Under the pieces are notes generated by a model, which had not been told where the DNA came from, ran no database searches, and saw only the letters and a list, made by a program, of their open reading frames with translations. This document shows positions 14,484-20,330 of a stretch of 20,330 nt of DNA, piece after piece. The translations under genes and the position numbers were made by a program. The first letter of the stretch is position 1; each line of letters starts with the position of its first letter. The DNA lies in the NCBI GenBank assembly GCA_963922455.1, contig CAWUIO010000115.1:1-20330 (forward strand), given 5' to 3'. This DNA is from CAWUIO01 sp963922455 (lineage in GTDB: Bacteria > Bacteroidota > Bacteroidia > Cytophagales > Microscillaceae).

Positions 14484-15530
14484 ATGGAAAAACCCAAAAT
14501 CTTAGTTACCGGAGGTACCGGATATATCGGCTCCCATACCGTGATCGAGCTGATGGCGGCAGGTTATGAAGTGCTCATCGTGGATGACCTTTCCAATTCA
14601 AATTTGGAGATCCTAGACAATGTAGCCGAAATTGCTGGCAGCCGGCCGGCTTTTGAAGAGTTTAATCTATGTGACCGTTCCCGTTTATTTGATTTTTTCC
14701 GGGCCAATCCCGGAATACAGGGAATCATTCACTTTGCCGCATTCAAAGCCGTAGGTGAGTCGGTACAAGAACCGCTCAAATATTACCGCAACAACCTCGT
14801 CTCCTTGATGAACCTGTTAGAAGGCATGCAGGAATTTCAAATTCCGGCCATGGTTTTCTCATCTTCTTGTACCGTGTATGGCCAACCTGAGAAACTACCC
14901 GTGGACGAATTTGCCCCCGTACAAAAAGCCACCTCCCCCTATGGCAACACCAAGCAGATTTGCGAAGAAATTTTAGAAGATACGGTCAACTCCCGGGAAG
15001 ATATACAAGCCATTGCCTTGCGCTATTTCAACCCCATTGGGGCCCACGAATCGGCCAAAATTGGTGAGTTACCCCGAGGTGTACCCAGCAACTTAGTGCC
15101 TTTTATTACCCAAACAGGTATCGGGATTCGCGATCAACTCAAGGTATTTGGAGATGACTACAATACCCCAGACGGTTCCTGTATCCGGGATTTTATCCAC
15201 GTGGTAGATTTGGCCCAGGCCCACGTAATCGCGGTATCTCGTTTGATTGAGAAGAAAAATAAGTCGAATTATGAGTTTTTTAACCTGGGCACCGGCAGAG
15301 GAAGCTCCGTTTTGGAAGTAATTGCCTCTTTTGAGCGGGTATCGGGCCAAAAGCTCAATTACCAGATCGTAGATAGACGCCCAGGGGATATTGAGCAAAT
15401 CTATGCCGATACCCAATACGCCAATGAAGAATTGGGATGGAAAGCCCAAAAGTCACTCGATGATGGCATCCGTACAGCTTGGCAATGGGAACAATACTAT
15501 CGCAAGGAATTAGAAGAGAAGGTATCTTAA
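14484..15530 (+). CDS. galE: UDP-glucose 4-epimerase
   Basis: The protein has 348 residues from the ATG at 14484. The longer in-frame ORF upstream lacks homology, and this start puts the Rossmann motif TGGTGYIGSH at residues 9-18, as usual. Other family marks are FAAFKAVGESVQEP, the FSSSCTVYG serine strand, catalytic Tyr153 and Lys157 in YGNTK, RYFNPIGAH, DGSCIRDFIHVVDLA, and RRPGDIEQIYAD near the C-terminus. It interconverts UDP-glucose and UDP-galactose with bound NAD in the cytosol, supplying galactose for surface polysaccharides. It is a single-gene unit with its own candidate promoter and a strong terminator. Confidence 0.96.
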   Translation: MEKPKILVTGGTGYIGSHTVIELMAAGYEVLIVDDLSNSNLEILDNVAEIAGSRPAFEEFNLCDRSRLFDFFRANPGIQGIIHFAAFKAVGESVQEPLKYYRNNLVSLMNLLEGMQEFQIPAMVFSSSCTVYGQPEKLPVDEFAPVQKATSPYGNTKQICEEILEDTVNSREDIQAIALRYFNPIGAHESAKIGELPRGVPSNLVPFITQTGIGIRDQLKVFGDDYNTPDGSCIRDFIHVVDLAQAHVIAVSRLIEKKNKSNYEFFNLGTGRGSSVLEVIASFERVSGQKLNYQIVDRRPGDIEQIYADTQYANEELGWKAQKSLDDGIRTAWQWEQYYRKELEEKVS

Positions 15531-15545
15531 TTACCAATTTATCCA

Positions 15546-15580
15546 AACCCGGAAGACTTTACCTTCCGGGTTCTTTTTTT
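15546..15580 (+). terminator. Intrinsic terminator after galE
   Basis: AACCCGGAAG (15546-15555) and CTTCCGGGTT (15563-15572) form a perfect 10-bp stem with a 7-nt loop, followed by a T-run (15574-15580). On the other strand the right arm and T-run encode the last codons (KKEPGR, stop at 15559) of the convergent small-protein gene. Confidence 0.85.
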
Positions 15581-15984
15581 AATAACCATTCCAAAGCTTC
15601 TTTTTCACTCTCAAAGAGTTGAAAGAGCGTATTGGTAACCGGGTTATCCTCCACGGTTTGTTCCATAGAAACCCGGGCAAACATATCCTCGCCTTGTAAT
15701 ACAGCTTGCCGTTTTACCCCCATTTCTGCCAAGCGGGGGTATATTTCTTGATGCATCCAAGATTGTAAACCGGGAGATATCGTATGATAATAATGCTCAT
15801 TATTGATCAGAATTGCCCGGGACTGGGTTTCCCGGCACTTGTCAACGAGGTTCTGCATCGTATCCCGGAATTCTACATCCTGCATATGGGTACTTTCGGG
15901 TTTAAACCGAACTTCGATCATACAATCTTGAGGGTATTGCCACATTCGGCAGTAATCCCCTTCATAAATTAAGGATTCACGCAT
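15559..15984 (-). CDS. STAS/SpoIIAA-like small protein 1
   Basis: The protein has 141 residues, soluble and without a signal peptide. It is a paralogue of the next minus-strand gene. Shared features are F-x-PES, a CR followed by ILINNE/LLINNE, WMH, YPRLAEMGV/YPQLADLGV, SMEQT/SMEET and ALEWL/ALDWL near the C-terminus. The pattern of a central strand ending in INNE and a C-terminal 'EAL-WL' helix resembles Bacteroidota proteins annotated as STAS/SEC14 domain (inferred). Such proteins are thought to act in regulatory binding rather than catalysis. The ATG at 15984 has an AT-rich leader. The final codons overlap the galE terminator. Confidence 0.7.
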   Translation of the reverse strand: MRESLIYEGDYCRMWQYPQDCMIEVRFKPESTHMQDVEFRDTMQNLVDKCRETQSRAILINNEHYYHTISPGLQSWMHQEIYPRLAEMGVKRQAVLQGEDMFARVSMEQTVEDNPVTNTLFQLFESEKEALEWLLKKEPGR

Positions 15985-16043
15985 GAGTTTTAATTGGCTT
16001 GGATACGATGGGGCTTAGAAAGGGATAAAAATTTATTGAGTAA

Positions 16044-16466
16044 TTATCCAGGTATTTTCCGGCTGAGCCAGTCCAAAGCATCCATGTAGTTATGAAAAAA
16101 TCGGCTGTGGGTATATTTCAAAGGATCCTTCTTTTGAGTTTCCTCCATCGATAATGCGCTAAAAATATTAAAACTAATCAAGGTTGCTTTTTTGCTTACC
16201 CCTAAATCGGCAAGTTGTGGGTAGGCCACGGTATGCATCCAATGTTGGATATCTTTGGGTAGCGTATAATGCCCTTCTTCATTATTAATGAGTAAACGCT
16301 TACACGAATATTTACGACAGGCTTGAATAAGCTCCTCGATGCTCTCCTTAAAATCTTGGTCGGGCAGTAATTTACTTTCTGGATAAAACTTATGCTCTAC
16401 TATTTGGTATGCTGGCAAATAATATAGACCACAATAGAGTATTTCATAAACTTTAGTTTTTTCCAT
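16044..16466 (-). CDS. STAS/SpoIIAA-like small protein 2
   Basis: The protein has 140 residues from the ATG at 16466. This start aligns it with its paralogue; the upstream in-frame extension of 17 codons has no counterpart. It shares the LINNE, WMH, YP-LA-GV, SMEQT-like and AL-WL positions with the gene at 15559, with roughly a quarter to a third identity by eye. The two genes lie on the same strand 59 bp apart with no obvious terminator, so they are probably co-transcribed. The function is unknown; partner binding by a STAS-like fold is inferred. Confidence 0.65.
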   Translation of the reverse strand: MEKTKVYEILYCGLYYLPAYQIVEHKFYPESKLLPDQDFKESIEELIQACRKYSCKRLLINNEEGHYTLPKDIQHWMHTVAYPQLADLGVSKKATLISFNIFSALSMEETQKKDPLKYTHSRFFHNYMDALDWLSRKIPG

Positions 16467-16573
16467 GAGCTTAGCTGTATACTCCCAATATACTGCTACC
16501 CCTATGAATAGCCACACGTAGTTGTCTATCGGCGCTTACGAGTGTAAGCTTGTACAGGGGATTGACTTTTTAT

Positions 16574-16703
16574 GGGGCTGTCCCCGGCGTTCACGCTTAC
16601 TGCCGAATGAATAGGTAGTGCCGCCGGGGTCGGGCTTTCGCTACTCGCTGCCTTTCCCCGCAGGGCCCACACGAGCTCAAACAGGCCGCTCTATCCCTCA
16701 GCC
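16574..16703 (+). repeat. Structured dispersed repeat R5
   Basis: The outer stem is GGCTG (16576-16580)/CAGCC (16699-16703). Hairpin I is CCCCGGCG (16582-16589)/CGCCGGGG (16622-16629), with an inner extension ACTGCC/GGTAGT. Both stems differ in sequence from R1 while keeping pairing. The core GGGTCGGGCTTTCGCTACTC and GAGCTCAAACAGGCCG are conserved. It lies downstream of the minus-strand LRR/membrane-protein operon and upstream of the STAS-like pair, pointing opposite to both. A small separate hairpin, GCTTAC/GTAAGC, lies at 16534-16549. Confidence 0.8.
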
Positions 16704-16788
16704 AGGTTTTCTATTTCTCAATTGACAGTAGAGCTTTTTTTAAAATTGGGGATTGTTTAGGAAAGGGCTATCCTGGTTAAAAATTTAA

Positions 16789-17583
16789 TTATACCTTCTT
16801 AATAAATCGGATAATTTCTACCAGATTGTCAATAAACTTACCGTCTTCGCTCAATTGGGCTACGGCATGGCGGGTTTCCTGAGCAATCCTTTCGTGCTCT
16901 TGCTTATTTTCTTGAACGTGTTGATCAAGGAGGTTTTCTAATGCGCTTAGTTTGTCTTGTTGGTATTGTAGTTTTTGCTCTACCAGATTAAACCAGGATT
17001 CCTCTTCGTAAGGATCTAGTTTGAACTGGATTGTTTTTAAATCGTCTTTCAAAAATTGCACATCGTGCACCAGGGTTGCCACATCCTCCCGAGGATATTG
17101 GATTTCTTGACGTATCTGGGCCAAGCGCGAAGAAATGTATTCATATGCCCGAATGGAGGGCCTGAAAAATGTCAATAAAAGCGCCATGCCAGCTCCATAG
17201 TAGCCCACAACACTTATCTGAGAATAGGCAACCCAATATAAAACCGCTGCCGAGAGGAGGTGTAAGAGAATGGCCCCCACCAAAGACCAACGGTGCAATC
17301 GGCGAACGTAGCCAAGCTGGCTGCCATCAAACTCAATATTTTTCTTTTGGGAGATTCGTGACTCCAAGAGCACTTCCCGGGCTTCAAAATAAATGTTCCA
17401 AGGCACCGTAACCACAGTTACTAGCCAAGCAAAACTGATAATCCCCACGATCCAGTCCAAAAAGGTGCCGGCGGGCATATCCAGCCAACTAAGCACAGCA
17501 AAGGTGATCAGGGCCAGAAAGATGATGGAACTGACAAATCCTAAAATGGTAGTAGTTTCTCCCGAAGAACGACGTCTTGCCAT
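16789..17583 (-). CDS. Four-helix membrane protein with cytoplasmic coiled coil
   Basis: The protein has 264 residues. After a basic MARRRSSGE start there are two hydrophobic helices at about 12-34 and 40-66, a hydrophilic segment, and two more at about 98-118 and 121-142. Residues about 145-250 are charged and heptad-like (SRLAQIRQEIQYP, FLKDDLKTIQFKL, QYQQDKLSALENLLDQH), typical of a coiled coil. I do not recognise a named family. It begins 8 nt after the stop of the LRR gene upstream, so the two form an operon. It could link envelope events to a cytoplasmic scaffold, but that is speculation. Confidence 0.75.
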   Translation of the reverse strand: MARRRSSGETTTILGFVSSIIFLALITFAVLSWLDMPAGTFLDWIVGIISFAWLVTVVTVPWNIYFEAREVLLESRISQKKNIEFDGSQLGYVRRLHRWSLVGAILLHLLSAAVLYWVAYSQISVVGYYGAGMALLLTFFRPSIRAYEYISSRLAQIRQEIQYPREDVATLVHDVQFLKDDLKTIQFKLDPYEEESWFNLVEQKLQYQQDKLSALENLLDQHVQENKQEHERIAQETRHAVAQLSEDGKFIDNLVEIIRFIKKV

Positions 17584-17591
17584 AATGAATG

Positions 17592-18665
17592 CTAAAAAGT
17601 TACGTGGGTATCAAAGCCCAATTCATTTTTGACCCGGTTTACCTCTTCAGGTGATATTTTATTTCCCTCCAGACGTAATTCTTTTAAGTGCTTTAACTGA
17701 CTAATTCCTGCCGGTAAATGAGTCAATTGGTTTTGGCGCATATCCAAGACCTCCAGATGCGCGATGCTTAAAATATCGGCCGGAATCTCGGTAAATTGAT
17801 TTTCGGCTAGGTTCAGCTTTTTGAGGTGCTTTAACTGACTAAAACCGGCAGGGAGCGCATTTAACTGGTTTCTTTTAAGCGTAAGCTCTTCCATTTTATC
17901 CAACTGTACCAAGGCACTGGGAAGGGTGTTTATCTTATTCTGGGTAAGATCTAATACCCTCAGGTTTTTCATGCCTAGGATCATTTCGGGCACTTTACCG
18001 AAGCGGTTAACTTCCAAACGGAGTTCCCGTAGGTTTTGCAAGTTGGCCAACTCATTGGGCAAACGGTTTAGCATATTGCCGCCTAAGTGTAGTTCTTCCA
18101 GCTTTTGCAATTGGGCTAGCTCTGCCGGGATAGTTCCGTGGCGCATCAAGTTAAAATTCAGGCTTAGGTTAAGGTGCTTGAGGTTGGGAATTTTACCGAT
18201 TACAGCCGGAACTTTATAAAATTTATTTTTCTCTAAATCTAGACTTTCTAAGTTTTCCAACTGTGCGAGGGCTTGGGGAAGCTCTTTTAATTGATTATTG
18301 CGAAGTTTTAAGGTTTGCAAATTGACAAAGGCTCCAATTCTATCGTCGAGTATGTGCAGCTCTGCCGAAGATAGATAAAGTGCTTGTAAGTGGCGGAAGG
18401 ATTCCAAGTCTTTGGGGAGCTCAGCGCAACAGCTCAAAGGAAAGTCAAAAATATAAACGGAATCGGCGTATGGGAGTGCCTCTTCCACTCTATTATATAC
18501 TTTTTGTAAAGCCAAATCTTCTGCCGAAAGGGGCTTGCGTAAGGGACTTATGCTATCAGTGGCCAAGGAGTCACTTAAGGGCTCTCCAGAAGTCGGGTCT
18601 TGAGCCAGTACCTGAACATGAATGCCCAAAAGGCAAAAAAGAAAAAGGATGGTATATCGCATCAT
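17592..18665 (-). CDS. Secreted leucine-rich-repeat protein
   Basis: The protein has 357 residues. The N-terminal signal peptide (MMRYTILFLFCLLGIHVQVL) is probably cleaved after LAQ. From about residue 85 to 345 there are about eleven leucine-rich repeats of 23-24 residues with the pattern L-x-x-L-x-L-x-x-N-x-(L/F)-x-x-(L/V)P, e.g. NLQTLKLRNNQLKELP and HLEVLDMRQNQLTHLP. The repeats are of the bacterial/RAS-like 'LP' subtype. There is no sorting domain, so it is probably periplasmic. LRRs mediate protein binding; the ligand is unknown. It is the first gene of a two-gene minus-strand operon. Confidence 0.85.
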   Translation of the reverse strand: MMRYTILFLFCLLGIHVQVLAQDPTSGEPLSDSLATDSISPLRKPLSAEDLALQKVYNRVEEALPYADSVYIFDFPLSCCAELPKDLESFRHLQALYLSSAELHILDDRIGAFVNLQTLKLRNNQLKELPQALAQLENLESLDLEKNKFYKVPAVIGKIPNLKHLNLSLNFNLMRHGTIPAELAQLQKLEELHLGGNMLNRLPNELANLQNLRELRLEVNRFGKVPEMILGMKNLRVLDLTQNKINTLPSALVQLDKMEELTLKRNQLNALPAGFSQLKHLKKLNLAENQFTEIPADILSIAHLEVLDMRQNQLTHLPAGISQLKHLKELRLEGNKISPEEVNRVKNELGFDTHVTF

Positions 18666-18951
18666 GGGTGTACAATTTCGGATATAGGGTAAACGAAAAG
18701 GCTACGGAATTGCTTAAAAAAACTGAGCCAAATAAAAATAATCTTTTTGGAATCAATAAGCTCTAATTTGCTAACGAGGGGAACCCCCGAAGGTTGTGCT
18801 GGGCCTATGATTTAGGCTAATTGCCAGGCGTATTACGTTTTTTTAGAAATATAATTGAAATTTAAGTCCAGATTGGAGAAATTTGCAAATTAATCGGAGA
18901 TTTAAAGTGATTTTTCTGCATCACTGCTAGATGAAGATAAAATTTCTATTT

Positions 18952-19905
18952 ATGAAGCCCTATCAGATTTTACTGTATTATCAATACACCCCGATAGACG
19001 ATCCGGAAACGTTTCGGGAAGAACACCATCTTTTTGGCCTTTCCATAGGCATTACCGGAAGGATCATCGTGGCCCAAGAAGGCTTAAACGGCACCGTAAG
19101 TGGAAGCCCGCAAGCTTGCCAAGCCTATATGAAGCATTTGCAAGCTGATACACGCTTTGCCGATATTGATTTTAAAATTGAAGAGAGTGATGAAATCGCT
19201 TTTCAAAAATTGTATGTTCGAGTGAAGCCAGAGATTGTACATTCAGGCTTGGCTCATATAAAACCACAAAAAAAGACCGGGATTCACCTAAGCCCAGAAG
19301 AATTTAAGAAATTAAAGGATGCCGAAGATGTAGTGATTCTGGATGTCCGCTCCAAATACGAACACGCCGTAGGGAAATTTAAAAATGCGCATACCCTCGA
19401 TATTGACCATTTCCGAGAGTTTCCTCAAATGATCCCCCAACTGGAGGAGTTTAAAAATAAGAAAGTCATAACCTACTGTACCGGGGGGGTCAAATGTGAA
19501 AAGGCGAGTGCCTACTTGTTGGAGCAAGGTTTTGGGGAAGTCTATCAACTGCACGGAGGCATTATAAAATATGGCTTGGAGCAAGGGGGGGAAGACTTTG
19601 AAGGAAAATGCTACGTCTTTGATAATCGTATAACTACCGAGGTTAACCAAGTGAACCCCTCGGTGATCTCCACTTGCTATGTGTGCGGAACCATAAACGA
19701 CCGCATGGTAAATTGTGCCAATCCTCATTGCAATCGCCATGTGGCCCTATGTACATCGTGTGGAGAAAAACTTCAGGGCGCTTGCTCAGATGAATGCAAA
19801 GAACATCCCGACAAACGCCCCTACGATGGTACAGGGTATTATCAAAAAGAACTCAATGGCTATGATCCTTATTTGAACGTGATCCGGCGAAAAACCGAGA
19901 AATAG
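18952..19905 (+). CDS. trhO: tRNA uridine-34 hydroxylase, rhodanese-like (TrhO/YceA)
   Basis: The protein has 317 residues from the ATG at 18952 (MKPYQILLYYQYTPIDDP), the usual family start; an ATG at 18931 would add seven residues. The N-terminal acylphosphatase-like domain shows GITGRIIVAQEGLNGTVSG. A rhodanese domain at about 115-215 has DVRSKYEHAVGKF and the active-site loop TYCTGGVKCEKA with Cys176 and Cys182. The C-terminal Cys-rich segment (CYVCG, NCANPHCN, CTSCGEKLQGACSDEC) is typical of the long form. TrhO makes 5-hydroxyuridine at the wobble position of tRNA using O2. It is a single gene in the cytosol. Confidence 0.92.
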   Translation: MKPYQILLYYQYTPIDDPETFREEHHLFGLSIGITGRIIVAQEGLNGTVSGSPQACQAYMKHLQADTRFADIDFKIEESDEIAFQKLYVRVKPEIVHSGLAHIKPQKKTGIHLSPEEFKKLKDAEDVVILDVRSKYEHAVGKFKNAHTLDIDHFREFPQMIPQLEEFKNKKVITYCTGGVKCEKASAYLLEQGFGEVYQLHGGIIKYGLEQGGEDFEGKCYVFDNRITTEVNQVNPSVISTCYVCGTINDRMVNCANPHCNRHVALCTSCGEKLQGACSDECKEHPDKRPYDGTGYYQKELNGYDPYLNVIRRKTEK

Positions 19906-19941
19906 GATCAGCCGTAAAAATTATTACTGAAATTGACCGTA

Positions 19942-20196
19942 TTAGTTCTTACGATAATTTGATAAAAGCTGCTTAAATCGGGATTGACTTGTATACATTT
20001 GGTAGGGCAAATCTTCTAGATGTTCCCAAAGTGGGAAACCGCATTGTAAGGCTGCTTCGGCATTCTTGTAAAATTGCTCGTCATTTCCCAGCATCCCATA
20101 GGTCTCGGCCAGGGTACTATAGGCTAAACCATTTTTTTGGTTCATCGCTAGCGCTTTCTCGGCGTAAGCAATAGCTAAATTGTGCTTCTTGTTCAT
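19942..20196 (-). CDS. Short TPR protein or C-terminal TPR remnant
   Basis: The protein has 84 residues. One TPR (NLAIAYAEKALAMNQKNGLAYSTLAETYGMLGN, cited in parts: AIAYAEKALAMNQ and AYSTLAETYGMLG) is followed by AALQCGFPLWEHLEDLP and FKQLLSNYR, which resembles the C-terminal end of longer TPR proteins. Upstream the frame stays open for only 21 codons, without recognisable homology, to a TAA at the MITE edge (20260-20262). This may be the remnant of a larger gene truncated near the element, or a genuine small gene. Confidence 0.5.
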   Translation of the reverse strand: MNKKHNLAIAYAEKALAMNQKNGLAYSTLAETYGMLGNDEQFYKNAEAALQCGFPLWEHLEDLPYQMYTSQSRFKQLLSNYRKN

Positions 20197-20262
20197 TAGT
20201 AATCTTAAATCTCTTGATTGTATGGAGTAAACAAACGTCCTCAGAAATGGACTTACTAATTA

Positions 20263-20330
20263 AGAAACTGTTCGTGTTTATTTTTTGTCGGCGAAAAGGG
20301 CCAGTTTGGGGTTCTGATGAAATCAACAAG
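20263..20330. mobile_element. MITE-like element, second copy (cut by window edge)
   Basis: The 68 bp match positions 221-288 in the same orientation with five substitutions, three of them at the inner end of the terminal repeat (GTTCGT instead of GTTTAA). The left end AGAAACTG is intact. The element continues beyond the window. Confidence 0.65.

Noticed and set aside
92..16703. GC-rich repeats as a CRISPR array or tRNA genes
   Set aside because: The copies are far apart, lack short regular repeat-spacer units, and do not fold as tRNAs.
18380..18766. Plus-strand 128-codon frame opposite the LRR gene start
   Set aside because: Mostly antisense to the LRR coding region, with no recognisable domain or signal.
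19483..19591. G7 tracts in trhO as phase-variation sites
   Set aside because: G-rich glycine codons are common in this genome segment, and one tract encodes the catalytic loop of a housekeeping enzyme, so switching is unlikely.

Overview
The window looks like chromosomal DNA of a Bacteroidota bacterium, probably a marine or saprospiral lineage (inference). Supporting signs are a type IX secretion (T9SS) C-terminal sorting domain, a 7TM-DISM LytS-type kinase paired with a LytTR regulator, a SUMF1-like cell-surface protein with Ig-like repeats, AT-rich leaders without Shine-Dalgarno sites, and several TAnnTTTG -7 boxes. No plasmid, phage or CRISPR genes are seen.

Layout. Positions 1-428 hold no complete gene but carry a structured GC-rich repeat (92-210) and a 163-bp MITE-like element with perfect 13-bp terminal inverted repeats (221-383). 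A second, edge-truncated copy of the MITE lies at the far right (20263-20330). A lipoprotein glycerophosphodiester phosphodiesterase (429-1373) precedes a LytS-like kinase and LytTR regulator that overlap by 4 nt (1441-4190). Next comes an accessory block (about 3857-8817). It is a tandem duplication of [3' end of the LytTR gene - structured repeat - secreted protein A - start of SUMF1/T9SS gene B]. It leaves an orphan LytTR fragment, a truncated B start, two divergent A genes, and one long B copy that is broken in at least three places.

The rest is mostly housekeeping: a PaaI-type thioesterase; a conserved protein of unknown function; a CNT nucleoside transporter; an LpoB-like lipoprotein followed by a COG3014-like TPR lipoprotein; galE; two paralogous STAS/SpoIIAA-like small proteins; a secreted leucine-rich-repeat protein in an operon with a four-helix membrane coiled-coil protein; tRNA hydroxylase TrhO; and a short TPR remnant.

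Two signals stand out. First, upstream of both A genes there are three CTC(A/G)A half-sites spaced exactly 21 bp apart, the helical spacing used by LytTR activators. This suggests that the adjacent LytS/LytTR pair controls the A-B surface operon. Second, at least five intergenic copies (plus one relative) of a roughly 130-bp GC-rich repeat share one fold. Its terminal and internal stem sequences differ between copies but still pair, so the structure itself appears to be maintained.
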